Shown here: positions 1 through 12,600 of the stretch, in pieces
Numbering within the stretch: the first letter of the stretch is position 1
Layout of the letters: each line of letters begins with the position of its first letter
Assembly: GCA_002633005.1 (NCBI GenBank)
Contig: NMRA01000266.1
Coordinates: forward strand, 460,971 to 524,970
DNA length: 64,000 nucleotides
Origin: Phoronis australis
Taxonomy: Eukaryota > Phoronida > Phoronidae
Reading direction: 5' to 3'
Position numbers and translations under genes: made by a program
The notes under the pieces: model-generated
What the model saw: only the letters and a program-made list of their open reading frames with translations
Database searches by the model: none
What the model was told of the DNA's origin: nothing

Positions 1-2164
1 TTTACACTTGGGGAAGTGTCAGTCTGTGTTATTGCTATTTTTGTTCCTAATGGGATCATCAAATGTTTCTAACTGAAGACTTGTCGACTATAGTGTCACT
101 GTGTTTCTGTAGCCAAGGGTGTGGCCATGCGAAGCCTTTTTCTGAAGCCCACTGTTTAAGCTCACAGCTCAATAATAACTTTATAACTGACCATGCAAGT
201 TTCCGTTAGAACCCGCCACTTATATTAAAATAAGCACAGGGCATTTCTTTCAACAGAAAACCTTTCGGAAAACAGTGTCTCTTTCGAAAATTCCTGATAC
301 CCCAAATTCATTATGCATAGAATTTTTTGAGGGAAAGGTTGGCAAGTCTTTCTCCCCGACTCACGCCAAACAAATTTCGGAAAAACATTTCCTCCGTCTG
401 TTTTGGGGTAATTTTTTTGGAACTTGTCAACGCAACTTGAGCCATACAAAAAGGAAATACTTACATGCAGCTTAGCAACAAGCAGTTTGTCATATCAGTT
501 ATCAACACAACAAACAATTAAGAATAAAATTTAAATAAAAATTAAGCATATGAATGCACCTCCAGCTCTCAAAAAAGAAAAATTTTCTGCAGTTCACATG
601 GATTTGTCCAAGTTAGGACAACTCACTGACCGAAAATAGACGAATAACACCACTTGGTGTTATTGATACAAGTTAGACGGACGTTTTCGACGAGAATAAA
701 ATTCATAAATATTTTTGAAAACTTGTAGACAAACCCAGCTGAGAACATGAAAGGAGTAGAACCCTGTTTAAGCTAAATGTTCCAGGATTCTTCACTCTCT
801 CAAATATTGTGTCCACAATAAACAGAGACACACTCAGAATTCTGAAGAGATATTTTCATGAAACTTGGTGCAGTACCGTTTAAAAACTTTGGCACAAAGT
901 CATCTGCTCCCTAGAAGTGTGCGGGAGACAAACGTTGATGTAGATGGTCACTCGACTCCTCACAGCCACTAGTATTGGAGCACATACGCCGTATGATCGT
1001 TGCATTCATAAATGAAGTGAATGACTGCAGACACATAATAACCGACGGCGGAGCCTGGAAAACATGAGCACAGACAGCTGATCTGACGTAAACAGGGAGG
1101 GACCTCAAGTGACAGAACAGCCAGAAAAACATAGGACGCATTGAATGGACCACTCAATGGTCTCATGGCCAACAATGGAGATTCGCGAAAGTTTTTGCAG
1201 AAATTTTCATTTTCTTGCGGGAGAAGTTCAGCTACACTATGATAACAAAGGAAATGACACAACATTAAAGATGATTCAAGAGCCACTATAAGAGACAAAT
1301 GCATATGGTGAACAAAGACAACCGCCATATTGGAAAATCGACATAATTCATGGAATCATACTTCTTCCATGAAATTAGACATTTTAAAAACAATCTCCAC
1401 ATTATTTTGGACTTGAAGGGGGGGATAACTAGCCTGCATGTTTGCTTAGATTTTTTGGATGATTGTAAATCATGGGTGTAACTTACACACAATAGGTCTT
1501 TTGAAAATGACTTGCAACGTCAGTGAAAATAATTCTTTGTGGACCCTGCTGTTAGTCATGGTGGACTGTGGAACTAAACACAGCTTAACCATGGGTTCAT
1601 GGTCCTGGCTATAAAGACAATTGTTTTATTAATCCCTATAGATCCATGAATAGGTGAGCCTGGAATGTTTGGGTGGCAAATACCATAATTTCAAGTTTTG
1701 GTTTTTAATTGCAAAAAAAGTTTGGCATATAACATAATAGCGATAATTTTGTGGTAGACATGTTAAAGTAGTTGTTCATTCTTTTGTGAGGGTGACAGTG
1801 CTCTTTTGCAGGCTGTGAGAGTAATCAACATGGCATGCAATACATTATCAAATAACGAAGATGTGACAAATTTCAGCAGAAGAGGAACTTCACAGATTAC
1901 TTCCAATTAACTATTTGTCACTTTAAAAAAGGTAAACAGAATTTGATAATGTACAAAACTATTTACTCAAACGGATTACGCTGTTTTTGAAAACGAAAAA
2001 CCAGGATCTCTAAGTATATACAGCTATAACTCACCAATGAGGACAGCTATCAAAATCCAAACATTATAACTCATCACAGCCAACATCACAATCAGCCCCA
2101 GTCCATAATGTAACATATGAATCAACGATCTCAGAACGTGGTACTTGACCCTGAAATCACCCAA

Positions 2165-2264
2165 AATATATAATGAGATAAACAACATGTCACCACTAGC
2201 GGTCCACATTTAATAATATATGATGAGATAAACAACATATCACCACTAGCGGTCCACATTTTTG
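2165..2264. repeat. Two-copy 50-bp tandem duplication
   Basis: The segment beginning AATATATAATGAGATAAAC at 2165 is repeated almost unchanged 50 bp later from 2215. Both copies contain CACCACTAGCGGTCCACATT. No function is evident. Confidence 0.7.
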
Positions 2265-2700
2265 CGGTTTCTTTCTTATATGGCAATGATGTAGTGTTCA
2301 CAAAGGACAAAAAATGGAAACGATTCAATATCGGGCCCCAAAATATAGTTTCGATGAACCCCAATCATGCTATCCCATATTACTCTTAAAGACAAACTCT
2401 ACTCTACTTGCTGTCCACACACTCAAATGTCTCGGGGTAGCAGTTTTTAAGTATATACAAAAGATAGGGTCTTGTCTCCTGAAGTGTTTTTTCCAAGATA
2501 TCTGCCATATGAGGTGAGGGTGAAAAACACTGTGTTGTCAGGTTTGCCATGAAATCTTAAGGACTAAATTCTTTTTACCACCAGGGTGCATCTGTGTGGA
2601 ATAAGCTATCTGAATGCTTAAGATGTTGCTAAGATCTAAATAGTACCTTTACTGACGCTTTAGGTCACCATCTTTGCCATGCTTGTGAAAACCAACATTA

Positions 2701-2783
2701 AGGCCCACCTGTATCGGAATTCCGATACGGGAATGGCACAAATCGTAACATTCCGACTCGAACCGGATCCCGATACAGGCCTG
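2701..2783. repeat. Small inverted-repeat element
   Basis: CCTGTATCGG at 2708-2717 is answered by its reverse complement at 2770-2779, with AGGCC/GGCCT just outside. The left arm also contains a perfect 18-bp palindrome, 2711-2728, centred on GGAATTCC. It could be a short MITE remnant; no flanking duplication was established. Confidence 0.45.
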
Positions 2784-3377
2784 GACATCTACGCTGTTAA
2801 ATATTGCCGTTTAATGCTTGATAAATCATGTATGAATGTTTACTTTCAGTTCATATAGTCTTTTTAGTCTCTTTTCTACATATTCATTTCTCATTTATAC
2901 CCGTTACTATAAGTTACTAATCGGTGACTATCGTTTACTATAGGTTACAACCGGTTACTATCGGTAAGTTATTACTTTATTAATGTTATCTTATGACATC
3001 TGCATGCAACAAACTACAACAGACCAAACAAGTAGAGTAAGTATTCAAAGAACTTGATAGATTTGACTGAGATATATCTGGCTATGTCAAAATCACAATA
3101 AACTACAAGAAGGAAAGTAGACAAAAATATCAATAAATAAAAGAGGAAATTTTAAACTGTCACAAGTTTCGACAGGAAATTTCATCAATTCTATTAAAAC
3201 TGCAGTCCCCCAGTAAGAAAATTCACCCGTACTTGTCAGGAAATATTCAGGATTTAATACGTAGACCACAAGTTTCTTTTACACAAGTAACGGGCCCTCG
3301 CATCAGGATTTTAGCTAAAAAAGCTCTGTTCAGCAAGATGTCCCACTGATCTCAGAGCCCATGAGGCAGCCCCTACA

Positions 3378-3589
3378 TCAGGATATGACAAACCTTCTTC
3401 TTCTAATGTGTCTTTGGTCAGGTATTATGAGTGACTGCATCATTTCCGGTGTTCGAGCGATGTTCTCCGGTGTCCTGGCGTACGTCAAGGGGTTCTTGTC
3501 ACTCTGATGTTTGAAATACATCATTAGCTCACGGAACACCTCCAAGAGACAGGAATAAGCGAAGAATACAGCACAGGCACCAACTAAAC
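3378..3589 (-). CDS. 3'-terminal coding exon of an unidentified membrane protein
   Basis: On the minus strand a good acceptor (ACCTTACTTTCAG) precedes a 70-codon open exon (phase 1 entry) ending in TGA at 3380-3378. The translation opens with a hydrophobic stretch, GLVGACAVFFAYSCLLEVF, typical of a membrane helix. It is followed by a polar tail with two TPE motifs and a basic RHIRRRRF cluster near the C-terminus. I do not recognise the family. Upstream exons should lie at higher coordinates on the minus strand, towards the ASPM promoter, but none could be identified with confidence. If they start near 6 kb the gene would be head-to-head with ASPM. Confidence 0.5.
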
Positions 3590-5990
3590 CTGAAAGTAAG
3601 GTGATGATCAAATACAAGACTAACATTACACAAATCTGGAATTATTACACAAGTATTATTTAAATATAAGTTATATTTTATTTATTAAGCTACATATTGA
3701 CTTTTCATGTACTCATGTATCTTCTCATGATCATTATTCTATGCTTGCTCATCAATGTGTGCGATGCTATTTAGTTTTTTCCAACAGGTCTGATATTAAG
3801 GTATCTAGTACGTGGCTTCTTATTGTCTCTGAAAAATTTTGCCATAGTCAACATTATCTCTATACAAAACAGACCTGCTTCCACGCAAATCTGTTAAATA
3901 AAATACAACAGACTTCAAATACACTTAAAATCTGAAGGAAGGAGATCAAATAATAATGTTTAAAAAGGGAAAAAGTCTAAAATCTGATTTTGATTCAATG
4001 TTTTTCCCGTTTGATCCACAAACTTCGACAGTAACCATGTAACTTCGTTGTGTATTGCGTTTTCAGTTAGCATTTCTTGTGTAGCAGTTTGCCTTCAGTA
4101 TAAGGTGCGTGGCCGTCAATTAGGGCAAGATTATGTGTGGATGGGTCAAAAAGGAAGATGGCGGGGCACCCAGATTTTTACACGCAGGGAAAAACACTGA
4201 CAGTAAGGAATCTTATGGAATCTCCATGATAGCAAGTAGCAGCATATATTGGTGCAAGTCCAATCTCAATAGGCAACTGGCACACCACAGGTTGTCATTG
4301 TTGGTCTAGTTTATTGTCACTCCCTGTAACTGACTGTGTCTGTGCTTCATCATTTGTTGCTGGGCCTAGCGAGGTGGCCACTATATTCTCTCTTCTGATG
4401 ATGGTGTTTGAATATGACACAGAAACATGCCAAGTCGGTTCAAAACGGTTGTTGTTTTTATTAATATTATGGAACCAATTAAATAATTTACTAAAAGGCT
4501 CAATTCAATGTTCGAATTCGAATCAGCCACCTAAATACTTTTACATGCAATTAAATCTAACCTCCATCTGTGTGATTATTCCATCCTTTAAACAAAAGAT
4601 TAGTGAAGTTGGCACCCACGTAAAAACTCATCTGAAACAACCAATGAAGAAGTTTAGAAGCATATTTAGAGTGGTCCCTGATTCTGAGAACTCATTTCGC
4701 GTGCTGGATATCAAGTATTGTTCAGCGATTACGCAGCTCCCAAAATCAGGTACTAGCGACACTACATCAGTACCACCATCTTATCTAACCCCAGTAGACA
4801 CGGTGATCATACCATACCAGTAAGCTCTCCATATGCTGGAAGATTTTCAGTAAGTTATGTCTCACACTAATAACACCAACAAAGTCATGCTACTATAATT
4901 ACCTTATGCGCATGGAGCGACACCTTAGGAGGCTGTTGATGTCTTTAGGTCTTTCCAACTTGAAAAATACTCTCACTAGCAAACATTCTTTCAAATAGTC
5001 CTTCACTCAGATGCTCAAATACCCTGCTTGTACCAAAGCTTGACACCATATCCCCAAGTACAAGCAGGGTAAAAATGGCCAGTTAACGATTTGGGTAACT
5101 GAGAAAAAAAGTTTGATTGCTAAGTATTTGTTCGCGCTGAGAAGAGTTAATTGAGACACCAATGAATTTCTAAGGTGTTCCTTTATGCACAGAAGGTACA
5201 TATAGCAACACAACTTTGAGGGTTTAATCAGTGTAACCACAATTCACTAAAAAGCTTGAGGCATATGGAGGATCCAACATCTCTATTTGGGCCAGCTCAG
5301 ATGGTTTTACGGTCAACCAAAAAATCAGACTATGATCCCAGGTGAATGAAAATGTACAGATTTAAACACAGCAGCGTGAATTTTAATGGATTCTTATAGA
5401 ATTCAAAATTTTATGGAATCATGTTGGCAAATTTAGCATGAAATAGGACCAAATCAAATTTCACTTTCTCTTTCAGTAGGTGATCCTTCTTGACCTTAAA
5501 CAAGGACGTGTGTGTTGTGGAGTTCAGTGAAGGACACTACACAACACAAGGCGAACATTATCATCTGCAGAGTGAATTTAGTAGCCCTGGTGAAAAGCTG
5601 CATACTAGATATATTTTGACACAACAGTCTTCAATGAAGACTTCACATAGATAACTAGCTGGCTAGTCCTCCCATGATATAGAATGAACTTTTTGAGTTG
5701 GAAAACGGCAGCCGCTGCTGCACAACTAACAAAACAAGTCAGCTGATGATAATCACATGATACGGGACCGAACCCTGAACAAAATGCGCTTACATCAAGA
5801 TTTCAAGACTCAGAAAATGCTTTAGAAAATATTGGAAGCTAATGAAATGAAAGATGTGAATCTCTTACATGCATCATGTTGCCGCCGGATGACTTTGTTA
5901 CATAGCTGAACGCAGGGTCAAAAATCGCAAGGTAATCAAACAAACCTATGTCCCGCTTCCTGTGAAAATTGGGTCAGGTCAAGGTCAGGG
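3590..5990. other. No gene recognised between the minus-strand exon and the ASPM promoter
   Basis: Probably introns or the 5' end of the minus-strand membrane-protein gene, but no further exon is supported. A 169-codon plus-strand open frame at 4314-4823 has no domain or splice support. An AAGATGGCGG motif at 4154-4163 resembles a YY1 or start-codon context but leads only into a short frame. Segment 4903-5005 resembles 41648-41745, so it is probably an old interspersed repeat. Confidence 0.4.
4903..5005. repeat. Diverged interspersed repeat, copy 1
   Basis: About 100 bp starting CCTTATGCGCATGGAG are similar, with many substitutions, to 41648-41745 in the same orientation. The translated plus strand also stays similar (MRMERHLRRL versus MRIEEHLRRL), so it may be a decayed coding fragment of a mobile element. 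The family was not identified. Confidence 0.4.
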
Positions 5991-6019
5991 ATTTAAATGT
6001 CCGTAAAAGAACTGCTCTG

Positions 6020-6119
6020 ATTGGTTTAGCAATTTACTACATCTAATTTGATTGGCTGGAGGAAAAACGTTCGAAATTCAGTTTTGAAAACATGGCGAAG
6101 AGTGGTAGAGGCCTTTGAA
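6020..6119 (+). promoter_or_regulatory. ASPM: ASPM promoter: two CCAAT boxes and CHR elements
   Basis: Inverted CCAAT boxes (ATTGG) lie at 6020-6024 and 6051-6055, exactly 31 bp apart. They are followed by TTCGAA at 6070-6075 and TTTGAA at 6083-6088 and 6114-6119. NF-Y CCAAT pairs spaced about 31-33 bp upstream of a CHR (TTTGAA or TTCGAA) are the established signature of DREAM/MuvB-controlled G2/M genes, and vertebrate ASPM is such a gene. No TATA box is evident. Which CHR copy is functional, and the exact start site, cannot be told from sequence. Confidence 0.6.
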
Positions 6120-6150
6120 CATTGTTGTCCGTGACTCTGTATCGTCTGAG
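6089..6150 (+). other. ASPM: ASPM non-coding first exon (5' end inferred)
   Basis: A donor (CTGAG|GTAAAA) at 6150/6151 lies downstream of the CHR elements. The start-codon exon begins with its own acceptor (ATTTCAG|ACAACAATG) at 6591/6592, so an upstream non-coding exon must exist and this is the best candidate. If transcription starts before 6092 the leader would hold an eight-residue upstream reading frame, 6092-6118. Confidence 0.5.
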
Positions 6151-6396
6151 GTAAAATTATTTCTTTCATGAAAATCAATGAAACAAGATATTTAGGAGAA
6201 CGTTTCGTTTAACACTTTTTGTATTGGATTTTACATTTTCCTATTTTGGAAGTGAAGACAATGTTGGTTATCTTTAATCTTTACGAGATCTGGATTCTGG
6301 TTCGCCAGTGCTTTTTGCCTGAGCTTTTGTGCCTTGGCACATGAGAGAACCAGTTTCATCCACTAAATAACGGGTCCGTTATTCAATGATTTTCTG

Positions 6397-6470
6397 GTTC
6401 TCTAAATCAGGGTCCGCTATATCCGACTAGTGCAGTCGGATAGTCCGATAGTGGACCCTGATTTGAGAAC
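6397..6470. repeat. Imperfect inverted repeat in the 5' UTR intron
   Basis: GTTCTCTAAATCAGGGTCC at 6397-6415 pairs with GGACCCTGATTTGAGAAC at 6453-6470, with further pairing inwards around the AGTCGGA core. Short direct repeats of TCCGTTATTCA flank it at about 6375 and 6500. Probably a MITE remnant. Confidence 0.55.
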
Positions 6471-6597
6471 TAGGCAATCACTAATGACTAGTCCGTTATT
6501 CACTTGACGAAAGTGCTTCCGTAAATCGGTGTCCTTAATGCGCTATATCCAACCAGTGTCATATTTTCATGCAAACATGAATTAATTTCAGACAACA

Positions 6598-6667
6598 ATG
6601 GCTGACACAGGTGGGACTCCTTCCACACCTCAGCGGAAGTCGGGTCGTCGCTCTTGGTTCACTCCAG
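6598..6667 (+). CDS. ASPM: ASPM coding exon 1 (start codon)
   Basis: ATG at 6598 sits six bases after an acceptor. The exon encodes a short Gly/Thr/Pro and Arg-rich N-terminus ([12 protein letters not shown]...) and leaves at a CCAG|GTAACA donor in phase 1. The ATG was chosen because it is the first after the acceptor and the frame continues into the ASH exons. Confidence 0.85.
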
Positions 6668-9600
6668 GTAACAAAACTCGGTATAAAGCAGATTATGAAA
6701 TACTGGAAACGTTTGCTTAAAATGCCGTATTCTTTGCAACTTACGGCATGTTTGCTTAGACCTGATCAACACAATTTTACTCAAAACCTGGCTGGTTGTG
6801 TTGTCAGTTTGGTGATGTATGCACACATGCAGTAGAGCAAGAGTTGTTGATTAAATACAAAATCGAAGACTTACACTTTTTTACGGAATAGATAACCTAC
6901 TTCTTGACCAGTAGACATAAATTTCAGTGGTGTCTGCAACTGTTTCTGGCGTTAAGAGTTTAAGCAGTGTTCTCTACATTGTCAAGATTTTAAGTTTTTA
7001 AACATTTGCTTTTTGTTGTGAAGGTTTTGATTTGTACACTGTTATACATGCACGTTGTGGCGCGGGGGGCGTTCAAATCGTGTCTTTACTGGTGGACTAT
7101 CGAGCATTGCACAAAAGTGTCTCCTACTCCTCTGAGACAGCTCGGTCATACTAGTGAGTGAATGAATGTATGCAAGGGAATGAATGAGAACTATTTTGGA
7201 ATACCGAACTTGGAATGTAAAGTGTGGAAGAAAAGTGTAAAGAAGAGAAAAGAAAGAATTAGAGTTTGGTTTATCAAGTTTGACGTCTGTCGTCTGCTAA
7301 ATATACTCTCACAAAAATTCCGAAGTGATTAAAAATTTGCCGCAATGGTCATTAACATTGCTGAATTGGATACCAGTTCCTTGTTACTTTCATTTCAGAT
7401 TACAAATTTTATGTTTTCAGGAAAGACTGCAAGCAGCGTTAAGTTTGAAATCGAGAGCTTTTGCACGCCCACCAAGAAACCTGATGTATCCTCTAACATA
7501 GAGACTTTGACATTGTCACACTTTGGTAAACCACCAAGGTAAATTAGAAGCACAAATCGCAGATCGGATGTTTTGCTCTGCGTTGATTGTTGGCACATAA
7601 TGTACAGCCCTGAAAAGCCTTGAATAGTCCTTGAATTTGATGCTGACCTTGAAAGGACCGTCAAGTTCGGTTTTTAGCCTGGAAAATATTGAAATGTCTT
7701 ATTATAAGTAGGTGCATGCTGTTTTATTTTTTACCGTTTCAAGTAACATATTAAATGAACGGCAACATTTTTCTTTATTTATATATATTTCATGCATTGA
7801 AATACTTAAAGTTTGACATCAACTTTGCCAATTTGTTTTTCGTTTTTTAAAAAAGTTTCCAGTTGTGAAAGAAGTTAAGATGATTACACTCAAACAAAAC
7901 TGTACTAACAGGGCTAATGACATGGTCAAAAGTCTCCACTTGAAAATGCACGTAGCATATTTGCACTCATTTTCTCTGATTTGGCTACGTAAAAAGTCGC
8001 GACCATGAAAAAAAAAAGCAGAACGCCACTCAGGACTTGAGCTAAAGTGACCTTGAATTTGATTTGAGCATGCCTGGCCTATCTACAAAGGAGGATTAAT
8101 TTATACCTTTGGAACAACAAAAATTCTACAAAATTCATTTCCACTAAACTCTTCCGAGAGAAATTATGTCATATCTTCACTGTAGGAATCTAATGGATAA
8201 CTGATTACACATTGTTTAATCATCCCAAAAGTTCTTGAAAAGTCCTTGAATTTCTTAGTCAAAGCTTCGCATGAACCATCATGTGAAATCCGTCTGCTCT
8301 TTGAGAGCTGCAGCTTAGCATTCAACCAAAGTAGTTCATGAAATTCAAGGGACAGTTCTCAGACTATACTAAGTTGTTTGCTGTTGGTTTTCACGGTTTT
8401 CACGTTCTTGACCTCCCCTCCTCCTCTTGGTGTGCGGTGGTATTACCCGGTATCTATTTTCTTTGCTCAATCCCTTGCAAAAATATCTTGCTAGAATTAT
8501 TTAGTTGAATTTTTTGTCACAATTAAGTAGCATTTCGTCTGACATTATTGTGCCTTGCCGCCACTTGTTTGCTAATGTTATGGACTTCTGCAATAAGTTG
8601 TCACAATTTTGATGAAGTGGATGGAGTACGATTGTGCCAGAATTGAAACAAATTCCAGTCTAAAATAGATGGGTATTAAGTCCTGATTTTGTGCGTTGAA
8701 ACTTTGTCGAATTTGGTTACGGACAAGTTAATGTCGAAAGCAATTGTACAGTTAATAAAAAAATAATTGCAGGTGGTCTGATACACGTTGTACCAGACGT
8801 GCGCAGGCCTCGCATGTGGGCCCATTGCACTGATCACCTGGAAATATTTTTATGCTCTATTAATATATGGTTAAAACCGAGCTGAGGAGCTAGAAACCTG
8901 GCTCAAGGGTTTAGCAGTGTGACCTAGTGGGACTCGAACCCACGACCTCGAGTAAAGAAAGCGGGCACTTATCAACCAGGCCACACTGCCTCCTCTACAG
9001 TTAATGGTGCAAATACTCTGGATCATGTATTTTTCTATAGTAGAGTTGCAGTTATTTAATAGTACTTGTATTCTGTTACCAGACTTGACTTTGGTAATAT
9101 CGTTGTTGGAGCTACAAAAAAGTGTCAGCTACGATTGGAGAACCCTCATGATCAGGACCAGCGAGTGAAGATTGAGAAATTTCCATTCAAGAAAAACTTC
9201 TTTGTTGCCACATCAGAGTTTGTCGTGCCTGCCGAGGACAAGGTGAGCATACATCGTCTGTAACTTTCCATAAATGAGCGTCCTGTAATTTGGAGAAAAT
9301 ATTTGTTTTGAGGTGTGGCTGAATGATTTAAGGGATACTATTTGAAACCCTGTTTTGATGACTTCAGCCAATCCTCGTGTTACCTGCTATATTGCATCGT
9401 TGGCACCAATCTTGAAAGATAAAAGCGGGAATCAACTAAAAACTTACACGCCCTGTCACAGATTGGGCATTATAATCTTGGTGGGTGGTCTTTCTTCGCA
9501 GTTGCCTTACAATTCGCCAAAAGCATAGTCACACTTGCCCAATTTGCAGAGTTCAAAAGGAGTTCTCAAATTTTCTTCCAAATTTTTTAGGGTTATAAAG

Positions 9601-12600
9601 CATTTTTGCGTCTCAGGAAATTGGACGGAAATGTTTTTTATGTTTGTTAATAGGATAAAACCGGGTTTAGTATTTGTTTTTAATGTGGGTTATTTACGCA
9701 TGTTTTGTACTGGTACTGTATATTTTAAGTTAGAAGATTCTTATGCTCACTCTGTACCATCCTTTCTCCTAATTGTTTATCTAGGTCATCATTGACATAT
9801 CATGGAATCCGACAGAAGAGGGCGCTGCTAGGTGCATGGCCTTGTTTCTGGTAGATGGCGCCTACCGTCTGCAAGCTATCATGTTTGGGGTTGCCGAGGA
9901 ACCACCTAAGCCGAAGAAGGTACTCTTTGGAGCAAATTTTGCCAAAGTGTGTGCTAGAACATTTTGTAACCAGCCTTTAGAATAACGCTTAAAATGAGAC
10001 CGCTGACAAAGCAAAATGTGTAGCAGAATATGAAATAGGCTTTTTTCTTGATCTGTATATCTGGAATCATTTGGGCTAATCTAATATGTTTTGATTGGAA
10101 ATGGAGCTTGTTTACTTGTAGCTGGAAGTCATTTTAGACATTCGCCTTGACTTATTCATAATGAGAGAATGAACTGCCACTCGTGAGTTTAACAAAGTTC
10201 TTCTCAGTTCTGTCCAATTCACAAACGTAGTCACACCAATCAATATTACGTGGCTTTTGAGATGACTGAGATGTATTAGATATGAGCAATTAGAATGGGG
10301 GCTAACTTCTCTGAAATCTATCGGAGCTGTTTGTGAAATAATTTTGGATTGGTTCAGTCGATGTTTCGACGCCAGCGACTTGCCTATCACACTTGTTCCA
10401 TTTGATGTACTCACAACGAACTAGACAAGATGGAGTGTAACAACAGTATTGACCTACCAATAGGTGGAGCTACTTACACGGCTGCAGGCAGTACTGCCAT
10501 TACTTGTCTATGTAACTTTCTGTAATTCAGATTGGTTGGCCATAAAATTGGCGCAAAATATGAGTACGTACGTAAAACATCGTAGAACGACCGATGCAAT
10601 GCCTGTTGGAGTGAATAAAGTTCAATTTACGAGTGGCTCCGATCTCTGAAGTCTTTTCTTTCTTTCCAGAAACGTGGTGTAGTCACTCGACCTACGTCAA
10701 TCTTGGCCATGAAGAACAAAAAAACTTTTTCATCAGTGAAGAAGAAGTCTCCTCCCGATGGGAAAAAGAAGAGGTCTCCCGGTAGTGGCAAGCGAAGAAG
10801 CGGCAAAGAGAATTCACCCCAGGTTATGCCACCGTCATTACCTCACCACGCTGTGAATGATGTTGTGCATTCCCAGCTTGTCCAGGAACCACTCCGTGCT
10901 AAGTTAGATGTTCAAACCGATCGATCCTCAATGACTCCACGCAAGATGCGACGATCGGTCACGTACACCCAAGTTCAGACGCCCCTTCGGAGTTCAGAAG
11001 CCGCTACATCCAAGGAGACGCCTCCACCTGTGGTTTCTAGTGTTGCATCTGATATAACTGCAGTCCTGGACACCCCCACTGCTGTGTTTGGACCGACCCA
11101 CTCCGACTTGACTAGCATTGACACGCCCATGAGAGTGTCGTCTGCGCTCTTCAATGACATAACTACGGTCGTGAATACACCTGTTCACGAATTTGGACCA
11201 GCAAAGACGAGCAGCGTGTGCGAGGACACGCCATTGCGCGCATTCCCAGCTAAAGCAAATGACATCACCACTGTGCTAAGTTCACCGTCTGTAGTTTCTG
11301 ACAAGGTCACATGTTCCACATTGACGTCCTGTCAGGACACTCCATTCAGAGTTGTTTCCTCAGCTTCTGATAACTTGGAACAGTCCATGTTGACAAGGTC
11401 TGCTCTTTATGTGCCAACGAGTCCTTCATCCAAAAGTGTGTCCACCTTGGTTGTGTCCCCTGTCCACGTATTCAACACGCCTAAAAAACCCCTGGTCTGG
11501 GCAAGCTATGGCAGGGACCGTTCTCCCCTGTGTGAAGTGGAACCTTCCACGCAGATCAGTGATGAATCTGTTCATTCCTTGTATGACAGAGACTCCAATG
11601 AGTTGACAACGGTTGTCAGTTCTCCCAAAACAGCCTTTGATACTCCAAACACTGGAGTTGCCCCAGCAAAGAACATGCTTCTTGCGGCGCTCGACACTCC
11701 GATGCGTATGGCACTCAGTCCAAAATCCATCCTGCAGAATCACGCAGCACAAGATAATATGTCTGCTGCTGGCACACCACCACATGTCAGTCCGGACTCG
11801 TTCCTCATGGACTCCGTGAAGAGAGCCCATGCTCTGAAACAGATTCCCAGTCCCAGTGGCGTGCTCAGCGATCAAAAGTCCCACAATGCCGTCATTCGCC
11901 AACTCGACAGTGTCAAGTCAAATTTGTTGGAGACCACATTCCGTAGCTCCAAACAAGGTTTTCCCATCATGACTCCGGAGCAAATGCCGACTCCGCGACG
12001 TGAGACCGTCATTGTTTCTTCTCCAAAACTGGTGCGACAACCTCCAATGGTGCCCGTTCCATTTGTCGCCAACAATTGGAACGGCAAGGGCAAGATATTC
12101 CCGGAGATTACTGACACTCCGAGCCCACGCCGCGAGACGGTCATTGTGGATAAACCAAAACAGGTCTTTGCTGCGAGGTTGTTTGCGTGTCAAACGGCAG
12201 AGGTTAGTCCTCGGCGAGAAACATATACGGCAAATCAGAACAGACCTGTCGTTTCACGCATCAAAAGTAGGTCACCACTAGTGTCACGCCAAGATGTTGT
12301 TCCAGTCGAAGCACAGATACAAGAGGAGAGCGATACTGCGTCTGCGTCACAGTCGGCTGAAAGTCTCGTTTGCGTTGAGGTACCGAAAACTATTCCCAAT
12401 CCTCGTCAGGTGAACAGTATGACCGTGGTCAAGGAGCCCAAATCGGTCAGTCCTATCTTGGACGATGGTCGTACAGTCAACAGGAAGTCGCCAAAGAACC
12501 TCTTTGGTTCTGGAGATTCAAAAAGTGACCAGATGCAAGAATCTATCGAGGACGCAGTTCCAATTACAGACACGGTTGAATCAGAATCTTTGAATGTGGA

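Larger units (their letters stand above)
1..3377. other. No gene recognised; AT-rich intergenic sequence
   Basis: No convincing exon was found on either strand. Open frames here are short, lack paired splice signals and have no recognisable domain. Two local structures stand out: a tandem duplication of about 50 bp at 2165-2264 and a small inverted-repeat element at 2701-2783. Confidence 0.5.

Noticed and set aside
4158-4230. Short frame starting in AAGATGGCGG with a GTAAGG donor-like end
   Set aside because: No matching downstream exon in phase was found, so it cannot be supported as a first exon.
4314-4823. 169-codon plus-strand open frame
   Set aside because: No domain, odd composition and no convincing splice context; probably a chance frame or decayed repeat.
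8920-8995. tRNA gene on the minus strand (perfect B box)
   Set aside because: The acceptor and anticodon stems do not form, and the sequence continues into a SINE body with target-site duplications.
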